Part shown: one piece after another, positions 1 through 9,626 of the stretch
How the letters are laid out: every line of letters starts with the position of its first letter
Numbering within the stretch: the first letter of the stretch is position 1
Origin: Pomphorhynchus laevis
Taxonomy: Eukaryota; Acanthocephala; Palaeacanthocephala; Echinorhynchida; Pomphorhynchidae
Assembly: GCA_012934845.2 (NCBI GenBank)
Contig: WNNJ02002999.1
Coordinates: 124,001-188,000, forward strand
Direction of reading: 5' to 3'
DNA length: 64,000 nucleotides
Notes under the pieces: model-generated
Seen by the model: the letters and a program-made list of their open reading frames with translations, nothing else
The model's database searches: none
Told to the model about the DNA's origin: nothing
Position numbers and translations under genes: made by a program

Positions 1-79
1 TTAGCTGCTAACTAACAACTACTTACAATACAACTTCTTGGCTGCTTAATAAACTACTTACGATAACAGATACTCGGTG

Positions 80-178
80 TTACGATTACTTCAACACTTA
101 TTACTACGATTACCACGATTTCAACGTTTACAACGATTACATCGATTACAACGATTACTTTAACGATTACTTCAACAA
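80..178. repeat. Degenerate cgattac-rich low-complexity tract
   Basis: Imperfect repetition of a unit around ttacgattac/ttcaacg over about 100 bp. No coding potential is seen in bases 1-317. This tract lies downstream of the EAF stop codon and may fall in its 3' UTR or the intergenic space. Confidence 0.5.
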
Positions 179-317
179 AAGTATATCTATATTTATATCG
201 CATAAATACACAATAACCATATACAATTACAATTATTCACCAATCTAAGCTTATAACAAACTTCATAATGTCAAAGAAATAGTTAACCTCTTCGTATAAT
301 GTCCATAATCGATAGCG

Positions 318-1094
318 TTAGACTTCATCCTCTTCGTTATCACTACTTTTAGATAGCGCCTGATCATCTAGAATATCTGAATCAACCGATCCACTGACAA
401 CTAGCCGGCCTTTTTCCGGTATCATCTGTTTGTTTATAGTGGGCGTGATTATTTGATCTGTTTCACAAAAGTCAGTTAATAATTCTGTTTCATAATTAAA
501 ACTTCCGTCCGATTCATGATTATCACTATTTGCGTTCGATAAATTGTCAGTTAATTCAGAATCAGATAATGTATGTACGTCATGTGTCATATAATCGACG
601 GTCTGTTTACTAATTTCGGTTTCTGGCTGTGAGTTTATAGGGAAAGATTCAGGATCATCAGCGTCGTTATTATTTGATGAATTGTCACATTGTTGCAGAA
701 AGGTGTCAACATGTGGCTTTATTTTGCTTGAAAGACTTTGGGGCTTTACTGTGATTGCAGAGCTCAATACTTTTAGTGTGAATTTTCCGTTTTCTTCTAT
801 AAGTGCACAATCTCTGTAGGAACACAATTTATGAGTTCCTGTAAAAACTGACGTATTGACACTAGATCCTGGTATATTAGCTAGCGTGACAATTACTTTA
901 TTTGTATTGTTAAATTCAATGTATCCAGGAGCGGACTGATCAATTGACGATGGAAGAGAGTCAACTGCCAGATCAAGTGCCTGTAAGGGGTTCATTCTTC
1001 GTGTCGGATTATCCATTATGGGGTTAGCGATCTCGTAATACGGTCGGTTTAACATATCAATGCTAGATAATATAGCTTTTGAATTTCCTCTCAT
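318..1094 (-). CDS. EAF: ELL-associated factor (EAF) homologue
   Basis: A 258-residue single-exon reading frame. EAF proteins bind ELL in the super and little elongation complexes and stimulate RNA polymerase II elongation in the nucleus. The EAF domain lies at about residues 36-117: SLPSSIDQSAPGYIEF followed by VIVTLANIPGSSVNTSVF and SYRDCALIEENGKF, which match the family pattern around VTITLPHIPGS, TVFKGN, the KDC step and LSSSIQVKK. The middle is low-complexity, rich in D, S and N. The C-terminus, DDQALSKSSDNEEDEV, resembles the acidic LSESGSDSDD end of animal EAFs. Length is close to human EAF1 (268). The first ATG (1092-1094) is used, but Met34 (MNPLQ) could be the true start because similarity begins just after it. 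A family A LINE begins within a few bases of this ATG on the other strand, so the promoter or a 5' exon may have been displaced. Family assignment is firm; start is uncertain. Confidence 0.85.
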   Translation of the reverse strand: MRGNSKAILSSIDMLNRPYYEIANPIMDNPTRRMNPLQALDLAVDSLPSSIDQSAPGYIEFNNTNKVIVTLANIPGSSVNTSVFTGTHKLCSYRDCALIEENGKFTLKVLSSAITVKPQSLSSKIKPHVDTFLQQCDNSSNNNDADDPESFPINSQPETEISKQTVDYMTHDVHTLSDSELTDNLSNANSDNHESDGSFNYETELLTDFCETDQIITPTINKQMIPEKGRLVVSGSVDSDILDDQALSKSSDNEEDEV

Positions 1095-1096
1095 GA

Positions 1097-2244
1097 GTGC
1101 TATTGCTCATTACAATTATTGGCAGACGTAAGGGAAACGACATTCCTGAATTCATATCAAGACAAGTAGGATGTGATGGTGATGGCTGCAATGTCTGGAC
1201 TACAGTAACTGTACCACATAAAGATGCTGATACATTGAGTAGAAGAAAATTCATATGTAGTTTTTGTACTGCGTCAATCGTATTTTGTAGTTCATTGACA
1301 TCAGCAAAGGACAATGCTCATTTTAATTTAAAGACACGTAGGTTTCAAGAACAAATTATTGACAAAGAATCTAGCATATGCCAGAGCAAAATCACTACGC
1401 CGATGTCGTTACACGTCAATTCAAATAAGGAACCAGACGTAATAGATGCTTCAAGTTCGACTCGCATTTGGACACGAGGACATAAACATTCACAGACGGT
1501 GTATAAACAAAGAAGAAATATCAATGACAGCACTATGATGGTAAACGACAAGGATAAAGTTACACCTGAGAATATTCATAAATGCCCTTCACCTTTATCT
1601 GACATATTCGCGGAACACAGTTCTAAGAACCACAATATATTGATTTCTACTCCTGTTCGACCAAAGAATTATTGAAGCAGCCTTTAAGTAGAACGCAGAC
1701 AAGAGACGATGATAGAGTGTGCGATGATTTGGTAGTCGGAAATGAAAATGAACTGAAATCCAAGGATTTGACAGATAAGACATTTGTTGAAATTATCAAT
1801 ATTAGGAATCGTGCTAGAAACAGAAATAATTGCGTAATTTTTGCTAACATCACTGAATCTTCTGCAGACAACGTTCAGACCCGTGTGGATGATGACGTAG
1901 TTTCTATTCGTAAGGTCTTTTCGGATATATTCATTCAGGGTGAAGAGGATATTGCGCGTAGTCTCAATGTCAAAAGCTTATTTCGTCTTGGTAAAAAAGC
2001 ACAACATAAACCACGATTACTTAAAGTAGTATTTGATTCTGCAGATAATACAAGAGCAGTTTTAGCTAGAGGTTATCGCTTGAAAGGTAAGACGACAAAA
2101 AATTTTAAAGATCTCTCGGTTGAGGAAAAATTGTTGCTTAATAATGCTCGTGCTAATCTAGCATTTAGAAGATCGAATGGAGAGACTGATCTAATGATAA
2201 GAAATTTTCGAGTAGTTCGTCGGCGACCATTCGTGCGTTGGTGA
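1097..2244 (+). pseudogene. Family A copy 1 ORF1 (zinc-finger plus RRM-like nucleic-acid-binding protein)
   Basis: ORF1 of CR1-group LINEs coats the element RNA. The N-terminal part carries a PHD-like metal-binding pattern, CDGDGCNVW...H...FICSFC (about 1166-1275). The second half (about 1800-2244) is RRM-like: NCVIFANITESSADN, FRLGKKAQHKPRLLKVVF, then RANLAFRRSNGETDLMIRN. The frame changes once, near 1672, just after the codons for RPKNY; copy 2 has the same change. The ORF ends RRRPFVRW and its stop overlaps the start of the ORF2 frame. No convincing ATG is visible at the 5' end. Confidence 0.75.
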
Positions 2245-3398
2245 GTTTGGAGAGTTATTCGAGGGATTCCATTTTACAATTAGGAAATCTAGCGCGCATT
2301 GATATCACATCCAACATTACTACTCAATTACCCTCTGCTTCTGGTATTAGTGTCGCCTATACTAATTTAAGGAGTATTTTACCAAAATTTGATGAACTTA
2401 AGGCATGGGTCATCTTAAATAAACCAGCGATCCTGGCTCTCACTGAAACATGGCTGCATCGTGATATCCCCGATGGTTTAATTGCTATTATGGGATATAA
2501 TTTGGTGAGAGCTGATAGAGAGTCTCAGAAGGGTGGAGGTGTTGCGCTATATATTACGACATCCTTAAACATTACTTCCACTCGTAATTTTAAAAATGAA
2601 TTGAGCACGTGTGAGTTTCTCTCAGTCATTGTTTCACACTTCGGAGGTCCCTTAGGTATTGCCGTGTGCTACAGGTCGCCGCAATCATCCGTATTGAGTC
2701 ATGAATTCTCTACACTAATAAGTCACTGTTCTGAGCTTGAAGAATATCTACTAGTTGGCGATTTTAATATACCCTCAGCTGGTCACATCGGGAATTATGT
2801 TTTGGATAGTAGTTCTTCCAAGTCAGATGTGGATTTGTGGAATTTTCTTACAAATGATCTCATGTTAGAGCAACACGTGCAGTTGCCCACCAGATTCGCG
2901 CAAAACCAGGAATCTTGTCTAGATTTGGTATTTTCTAAATTAATTACAAGTGTGGGTAATATGAGCTATCAGAGTCCTATTGGATTGAGCGATCATTGCA
3001 TGATCTTATTCAATTATTTTTCTAGATGTATGATCCCAAAACTGGAAAATTTGATAGTGTCGAAAATATCTTGGCAACAAATTGATGAAGACTCATTACG
3101 AGAGGCGGCACTAAAAACATCATTCAACTGTGCTAGTAAAGACATTGAGGTAAGGTGGCATGTTATTGAATCAGGTTTAGTAGCTCTTGCAGATAAGTTT
3201 GCACCACTCCGTAGAGTACCAAAAAGTAAAGCTAAATACCCTCCTTGGTTTGACACTGAATTGCGATATGCTCTCAAACATAGGAATCGTCTATTTGAAC
3301 TAAGCCGTCATCAAAATAATTTTACAAAGCGGTATACAATGTTCCGAAATTTCGTCAATCGCCTTAAGATTACAAAAAGGCAAAGTTTTGAAGATTAA
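2238..3398 (+). pseudogene. Family A copy 1 ORF2, APE endonuclease domain
   Basis: N-terminal 386 codons of ORF2. AP-endonuclease-like motifs are visible: AYTNLRSILPKFDEL, LALTETWL (catalytic Glu), GGGVALYI, VCYRSPQSS, LVGDFNIPSAG (Asp/Asn pair), ESCLDLVFS and GLSDHCMILF (SDH). This domain nicks the target for target-primed reverse transcription. The frame ends at gaagattaa (3398), where copy 2 reads a Gln codon; both copies then carry further breaks before the RT. The frame opens with TTG GTG rather than ATG and overlaps ORF1 by a few bases, suggesting coupled translation if it was ever active. Confidence 0.85.
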
Positions 3399-3739
3399 TT
3401 AGCTTTACAAATTGATACAGAACCAAAAAAATTTTTTAGGCTTATGTACAAGGATTTAGAGCTCTGCTACCAGCTATTTCATCTTTAAGAGACGGCAACA
3501 CTCGAGTGACACCGCTTTTGAGCTGACATCAGATGCTTTCTCTAGCATATGTGGAGATGCAGCATCACAACAGGTAGAAATCGGTTCTCCAGTTTTAATG
3601 ATAACAGCACATAAGGTTTTTGTTGAATTGGCTAGGTTATCTAGATCATCAGCGGCAGGCCCGGATGATATTCACCCCAACTTCTTAAGTTACTTGCTCC
3701 TGTTCTGGCTGAGCCATTAGCCTCCATATTTGAGCTGAG

Positions 3740-4709
3740 CTTGCGCATTTCGAAGTTACCTGCTGCCTGGAAAAAAAGCGATTGTAGTACCAATTTATAA
3801 AAATGGTGAAAAAGATGATCCGAATAACTATAGGACAATAATTCTAACTAGTGTTGTATGCAAAGTGATTGAGCGCATACTAAACAGACGCATTTATGAT
3901 CATTTGAGTTCGCTGAGAATTCTCATTAATGCCCAGCATGGATTTCGCCCTCGGCGTTCATGTCTTACAAACTTATTACATGCTCGTGAAGATTGGGTTG
4001 GACATGTTGCTAACGGGTACTGTATCGACGTAATATTTCTTGACTTTAGTCGGGCTTTTGATAGGGTGCCCCACAAAATGCTAATTTCCACCCTTGAGTC
4101 TTATAAAGTCAATCGCTCCATTATAAGCTGGATTCAAGATTTTCTTAAAGATAGATCCTTTGCTGTTCGTGTAGGTCAATGCCTATCGTCTTATCGTCCT
4201 ATCACCTCAGGAGTACCACAGGGATCAGTCTTAGGACCCTTGTTGTTTAACATATTTATAAATCAGCTACTAGATTTAATTGAGGATTGTAGTGTTTTAG
4301 CTTTTGCCGACGATGTAAAGCTATGGAAATTGATTAAAACCAACAAGGATCGAAATGACTTTCAAAATATCCTAAACATTGTTTATCGATGGTCTTTAAA
4401 CACTGGAATTGTATCGAATATTAAAAAGTGTGCACATATGAGATTAGGTCATAGCAATGTGAGTCAAGAATATTTTATTGACGATGAGTTTGTTGTTTCC
4501 ACGCAGTCCATTCTGGATATTGGTATAATTGTTCAAAACAATCTGAAAACACGTGCTAACACTGATAGGATTTGTAACGCAGCAAGAAGAATGACCTATA
4601 TTGTCAAAAATTGCTTTAAAGATTGATCTCCCGTTTGTGTTGTGCGTTTATATAATGCTCTTATAAGACCGATATTAGAATATGTGTCGCCAGTAGTCTT
4701 TCCGTGTAC
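3740..4709 (+). pseudogene. Family A copy 1 reverse transcriptase domain
   Basis: RT of the CR1 group. Motifs in order: LPAAWKKAIVVPIYKNG (near 3760, across a frame break), NNYRTIILTS, INAQHGFRPRRS, motif A VIFLDFSRAFDRVPH, motif B SGVPQGSVLGPLLFN, motif C LAFADDVKLW (catalytic Asp pair near 4309). The longest open stretch is 3865-4626. A stop at 4624-4626 is absent from copy 2, so the two copies differ there. Coding continues past it to the 4709 breakpoint. Confidence 0.85.
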
Positions 4710-4711
4710 AG

Positions 4712-5405
4712 GGGGATGAATGTACCTCTTTCAATAATGGATACTCTATCCACATACTTCGCTCTCTTCAGATTCTCATGAAAAGCGTAAACATTTGAAG
4801 GGACTCTCTGAGCATACGATGGAGCAAATACATTAAATATTGAAATGTCTATTAAGGACCGCTCCCATCTATTGTCAAAGATTCCTGTGCATGCTATATC
4901 CAAACGAGCATTCATATCCCTGCACGTGGTTGCTGATAAGACACTCCCATCCATGACAGGGGCCAGAACGGGTTCAATGCAGACATTATTACATACGCTT
5001 TTTATCGTGGCAGCTAATACATCTCTGATGATGTTATGTCGAACAATTGTTAGACCCCCATGTCTGCATGAGAGTGAATGTAAAACATTAATGGATTCTC
5101 CACAGACACAATGCGAAGCAACATTCACTGGTGTCCATCCAAAACGCATAGCTAATGCATCCCGAAATTCGACCGGGCTGAGATGGTATCCCTTGGAATC
5201 AAGCGGACGCATTGTTAACCAGGAAGACGCCCCCTTCTCTGAGGCATATCTCTGTGCACACTTTTGAACCGATTCCATTTTCAACTCTAATGTGGCCCGT
5301 TTGTTTTCCCCGTACTTTCTCACTTCGCTACGGATTTCCCTTAACATCATTGATTGGGCCTCCTTAACCTTGTTGATATCAGCATAACAACCCAACGCTG
5401 CGCTA
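4712..5405 (-). mobile_element. Family E (R2-superclade-like) C-terminal fragment, truncated at both ends
   Basis: An open 244-codon frame (4661-5395, of which 4714-5395 is element-derived) encodes the C-terminal part of an R2-like LINE protein. Visible: ASEKGASSWLTMRPL; a CCHC knuckle in SHCVCGESINVLHSLSCRHG (C-x-C-x7-H-x3-C); VRHNIIRD; IEP; ARLDIACTGIF; and SLIDISIFNVFAP. CCHC followed by RLD...D is the layout of the restriction-like endonuclease of R2-type elements. The frame then runs a few codons into antisense family A DNA at 4709. The 5' side joins family A' ORF1 at about 5405 in another frame. Homologous to 57.6-58.4 kb. Confidence 0.75.
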
Positions 5406-6420
5406 ACCCTACAGGATCGTTCATAATACGATTTTGAGCACTGTCGGATTGGGACTCATAAACGTTGGCAAAGATCACACATTTGGATATATCTATAACA
5501 TATCTTTTATCTCGTATGTTACTCGAACGTGGGGTCCGGATAGATCGCTGCTTCAGACGAGTTGCCGCAAGAGAGGTTCCAGAATTAGTTGCCGAAATTG
5601 GGACGATCTTCTTTGTAGTGCATTGATCTATTGTTGCATGGTCTGTTTGTGATCCTCGATCAGAAATTCTATTTATCTTGCAAGCTCTGTTACCAATACT
5701 TGGTGAAGGAATTTGTTTTAAAGTAGGTACCGATGGTACACGTGGCTGGTACTGCTCATTTCCATCTGATTCAATACTGCATTTCGTAACTCCGCAAGTT
5801 TCGCTTTGCATTGCATCACTTTTGAATTGGTTTGTTCGACACACCGAACTCTGCAAATCAGAAGTAGTGACGTCAAACGTGTCAGGGGTGAAAGATATAT
5901 TGGGAACCATGATGCTGTGACTATGCTCCATAATCCAGGTGCAGCTGAAGGAGTTAGGAGAAGTCGTTTCCGTTCTGTGATGGGAAGTATCGTTTGATTT
6001 TATTGTATCGTCTGAGTAACTGACAGCATTGACCATCAACGGTGATTCTACTTTTTCCTTCAGCCCGTCGCCAGTATCAAATACTTGACAGGTATTCAAC
6101 TCAATAGAAATAAGCACGGACCGAGATGGCCTCTTGTCTGGCTTGGCACAAAGAACCCTCTCAACAGCCTGGACACAAAAACTTGTGGCACTACTCGCGT
6201 TTTCTTGTTCGTCAGAACAGATTCGTCTATACAAACCATTTACACTCTCAGTTAGCTTGTTTATTTGAGAGTTCAGACGGTCAAGAGCTTCACTTGCACA
6301 AATTCCGCACAAGAAATTTTCGTCCTTCACGGATTTATCATCAAAGTATGAATAACAACCGTCCAACAGCCACACGCACTGTTACTACAAGCAACTTGCG
6401 ATTCAACATGCCGTGGCATC
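5406..6420 (-). mobile_element. Family A' LINE 5' fragment (ORF1)
   Basis: A diverged relative of family A ORF1. Near the 5' end the finger ACSNSACGCWTVV is followed, after one frame change near 6375, by ENFLCGICASEALDRLNSQI, giving the Cys pairs of the PHD-like finger and a short heptad stretch (LNSQINKLTESVNGLYRRI). A long S/T-rich linker follows, then the start of the RRM-like segment, KCVIFANVYESQSDSAQNRI. At about 5405 the frame runs into the family E fragment, removing the rest of ORF1. Same orientation as the E fragment. Confidence 0.7.
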
Positions 6421-6421
6421 T

Positions 6422-6462
6422 GATAATAGTTTGATAATAGTTTGATAATAATTTAATATTAT
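6422..6462. repeat. Short tandem tttgataatag repeat
   Basis: Three near-identical copies of an 11-bp unit (gataatagttt) directly outside the 5' end of the A' fragment. It may be the simple-repeat 3' tail of a neighbouring element or its target site. Confidence 0.5.
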
Positions 6463-6639
6463 TAATAATTATAAATAATTATTTGTATCTATAATTTGTC
6501 ATCTCACAAGGACATATATCCTTGCCCTGGAAGACTCATTGTTAGCAATGTAAATACAAGTACAGCAAAGGTATATACATATCTACTCGTACTTCGTAAC
6601 GTGTCATCATATATGCTCAATACGGACACTTTTCGAAAG

Positions 6640-7260
6640 GACTTGGAAGGATGGAAATCAGAAATATCACAAAAGTGCTTGACATTAGATGCTGAATCGC
6701 TATATACTAGAACTACCCTTAGCCGAAGAAATACAAACTATTAAAGAATATTTGAAAGAGATGGAATATCAAGATGTAGAACAAATAGCGGAACTGTTAA
6801 GGAATATATTTAACGATAAATTATATATGCAGAATATTGGTTGTGCCATGGCCACTCCAGTGACATCAACGTTTGCTATACTATATGTAGTCAGTATAAA
6901 AGAATTTTTTTAGGCAAAAGAAAATAAGCCGGTCAAATATGTAAGATATATTGATGACGTATATTTTGGTATGGAATTACTCAGAAGATCAATTGAATGG
7001 ATGAACTAGAGATAATTAATCTCCTTCAAAGTTTAAGTCAGGACAAAAGTCAAAAGTGTTGGTCAATTTCATAGACCTGACAATGCCCTCATCCAGTTGT
7101 CAAGCGAAATATAATCTTTAATGAGCTATTACGAGCAACAAAAGTGTGTTCCCGAAACAAAGATTTCCAAGATGAAATAGAGATTATAAGAAACAATTTT
7201 AAAGTAAGAGGCTACGAAATAAGACAAAATCAAAAATGGTCAACAAAGTAAACAAACTAA
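6640..7260 (+). mobile_element. Penelope-like reverse transcriptase remnant
   Basis: Old, broken fragment. LDAESLYT, then LPLAEEIQTIKEYL, YMQNIGCAMATPVTSTFAILY and KYVRYIDDVYFGM follow the order FDV-SLYT, PL-EAI, G-AMGSPVSP-xANLY, RYVDDTF typical of Penelope-like RT. Several breaks. Recognition rests on this order of short motifs. Confidence 0.6.
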
Positions 7261-7425
7261 ATCTTATAAAAGTTCAATAACATTTGAGTGAAATCCACTT
7301 CCATTAACCTAAAACTGAAATTAAAAGAAACTTGAAGTCAATCTCTAAAGATTTAAATTTACAGTCAAATATCAAAATTGGTTTTAGAATACAAGCCAAG
7401 CTAAGATATATTTCGGTAATTTCGA

Positions 7426-7570
7426 AATTTTCAAGATTGTAAAATCTTGAAAATTGTAAAAGGAAATTTTTAAAATTCCTTTTACATTTTTCAAAATTGT
7501 AAAAGGAAAATGTGAACCATGTCATGATTGCACATGTCAATGACAGGTGCAATCATGACATGGTTCACAG
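7426..7570. repeat. Chain of perfect hairpins
   Basis: Perfect inverted repeats follow one another: 7426-7438/7443-7455 (13-bp arms, 4-nt loop); 7456-7465/7476-7485 (10-bp arms); 7514-7535/7549-7570 (22-bp arms, with a further 5-bp pairing inside the 13-nt loop). Parts of one arm recur in the next (attgtaaaagga). No coding sequence is convincing between 7260 and 8460. Two further inverted repeats lie at 7905-7919/7934-7948 (15 bp, one mismatch) and 8046-8055/8073-8082 (10 bp). Confidence 0.85.
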
Positions 7571-8466
7571 CAGGAACCATACCATTTCACGGAGACAGCA
7601 GGAAGTACACATGAACGAATGAATTTAAGACAATCGCAAATTAAAACAGGAAAACTAGCATCTGATAGCTCCGTGAAAATGACAACAGCCACTCTTATAA
7701 AGTGACCGTACTACAGGCGAATATAGCAGATACTAAAACGCAAAGAACTCTATTGGACCGAACAACTGTGAGCAGTTTTGAAAGGATTTTCAACGATTAA
7801 TAAATTGGAAATTCAATAACTAAGATTCTTCCGGAAAGAAACGTATAAGAGAAAGGAAAGTGCATATATGAATGACAAAGAAGAGAAACAAACATACGTT
7901 CTGAAGTATTTGACTCCCTCCGAAGTATTTATAAGGGAGTTAAATACTGGTTACGGTTCAAAGCCATAAAACAATAAGCAAATTTTGCAATAAATATTCA
8001 AATTTCTAAGAATATCAACATCCGCTACAAAACGATCAAACCCTCACGTTAGTGAAGCTTAAAACGAAAGCCTCACTAACGTAAGCCTCACTTTCAGCTT
8101 TTGAAAGCTTAAAACGAAACTGATCGTAATATTTAAACAATTTAATCAATTCGATAAAGAATTCCCTGTTGTTTAAGAAACTAGTATGAACTCAACGAGG
8201 TCAGATTGAACGATACTAGTAACAGTGCGTGGATCATATGTAAAACTTTAAGTAAGGATCACAAAACTAAAAGATGAGTAAATCCAACAACATAATATTA
8301 AACTAAGTGAATTAATGTAATCAAGAAATTCTATTATGTGCTCCTAACATGGTTTCGCAGTATATGTCTCACAGTCGATTTGAATCACATTGTGGTTCAT
8401 AAATATTAACTTAACTCAATCCATGCAGATAATTCTTTTAAAAATGTATTGGTTATTAAAGTTGCA

Positions 8467-8545
8467 ATTATTCCTGTCAGTTCCAGATTATTCCTGTCAG
8501 CTCCAGATTATTCCTGTCAGTTCCAGATTATTCCTGTCAGTTCCG
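8467..8545 (+). repeat. Four 20-bp tandem units at the 5' end of family B copy 1
   Basis: Unit attattcctgtcagttccag repeated almost exactly four times, followed by a GC-rich box ccgctcgctacgctcgcgga. It lies 45-120 bp upstream of the ORF1 ATG (8590), in the position of a LINE 5' UTR or promoter. A similar arrangement precedes the family E element at 55.1 kb. Confidence 0.7.
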
Positions 8546-8589
8546 CTCGCTACGCTCGCGGATTGAGCTCAATCTATCGATAAAAGGTC

Positions 8590-9626
8590 ATGCCTAAAAA
8601 AGTGCGATCTCAGATCTCTGTTCCTGATCAAGAATCTTCCACATCGGAATGCTATGATGGTTATACCAGCCTTGAAGTCCGATACGATTCCAAAGATTGC
8701 GATGTATGGACACTTGTTCGTGTTAAAATATCCAACCACTCGGTGTATAAACGTAAACATTTCACTTGCGGTTTTTGTACATCAGTACGACTACTACAGT
8801 TATCCTGCTCATCTACTCCTGTATCACACACGACCACTCAGACCAATGCTGTTTTAGATGTTTCCCTCGCATCAACACCTGACTTCGCATCATATAATCC
8901 CATTATTGAACCTACTCTCTCACACACACCTCGTTCAACTACGTACCAAACTTCCATTAATCTTTCTCATTCTAACAATGCTAACGGTAAAGCTTTTCAT
9001 TTCAACACCCCGCTCCTGTCACACTTGCTCCAACCAATATTAATTCTTTATCAAGCACCCCTGTCATTTCCACTTCTATCTGCTCATCTACCTCGACTCC
9101 TACCAGCTTTGTCCGTCCACCACTTCCACGAAATCGTTTTCCTTCGCGCGATCGCTGTATAATCATATCAAACTTAAAGCTTTCCGAATCTGCTTCTCCA
9201 TAATCTCGCATCGATGATGATGTATCTGCTTTCAGGTCTATCCTAGCAACCATTCTTCCTGATGATAACCCATCACTCTTCAATAATATCGCTCCTGTAT
9301 CCTTTATTCGTTTGAACAAATCCACTAAATCCAATCATCTCAGTCCTCCACTCTTAAAAATGGTTTTCGGACATAGTTCACATGCCTCTTAGGTACTCTT
9401 CCAACGTTTTAAACTTATTACCACTTCATCTACATGCCGTATCTTTCCTGACCGCTCCCCTTCTGATATTGCCCAGCTTAATTTAGCTCGCATTGAAAAA
9501 AATCAACGTGAAACAAACGGCGAGTCATCCTTATCTATACGTAAAATCAACGGAAATTTTCACGTTGTACACACAAGGCCAAAAATTCGATGGCGTCCCA
9601 TCTCTCCCCCTTGTCTTCTTCGCTAG
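8590..9626 (+). pseudogene. Family B copy 1 ORF1
   Basis: Starts MPKKVRSQISV. Its finger, DSKDCDVWTLV...H...FTCGFCTS, parallels ORF1 of family A. A Ser/Thr/Pro linker follows, then fragments of an RRM-like segment (RDRCIIISNLKLSE near 9140) and a C-terminal end ETNGESSLSIRKINGNFH...TRPKIRWRPIS. At least two frame changes lie between about 9050 and 9470. The stop is TAG at 9624-9626, inside ORF2. Confidence 0.7.

Larger units (their letters stand above)
1097..4709 (+). mobile_element. Family A LINE copy 1 (CR1-like), 3'-truncated
   Basis: Non-LTR retrotransposon with ORF1 (about 1110-2244), APE endonuclease (2238-3398) and RT (about 3740-4709). It is almost identical to copy 2 at 43.5-47.3 kb wherever they overlap and shares several frame breaks with it. 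It stops at about 4709 inside the region after the RT, at the bases tttccgtgta, where copy 2 continues for another 500 bp. What follows is an R2-like endonuclease fragment in the opposite orientation, so the 3' end was lost by rearrangement. The 5' end abuts the EAF start. Confidence 0.85.

Noticed and set aside
3014-3277. An 87-codon minus-strand frame found almost unchanged at 45079-45342
   Set aside because: It is antisense to the family A endonuclease in both copies. Its conservation only reflects the near-identity of the two copies.
4845-5267. 140-codon plus-strand frame
   Set aside because: Antisense to the family E endonuclease frame, which has clear homology on the minus strand.
7304-7552. 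82-codon minus-strand frame rich in Phe and Leu
   Set aside because: It runs through the hairpin chain and is a low-complexity AT frame with no family resemblance.
9002-9334. 110-codon minus-strand frame
   Set aside because: Antisense to family B ORF1; composition follows the C/T bias of the other strand.
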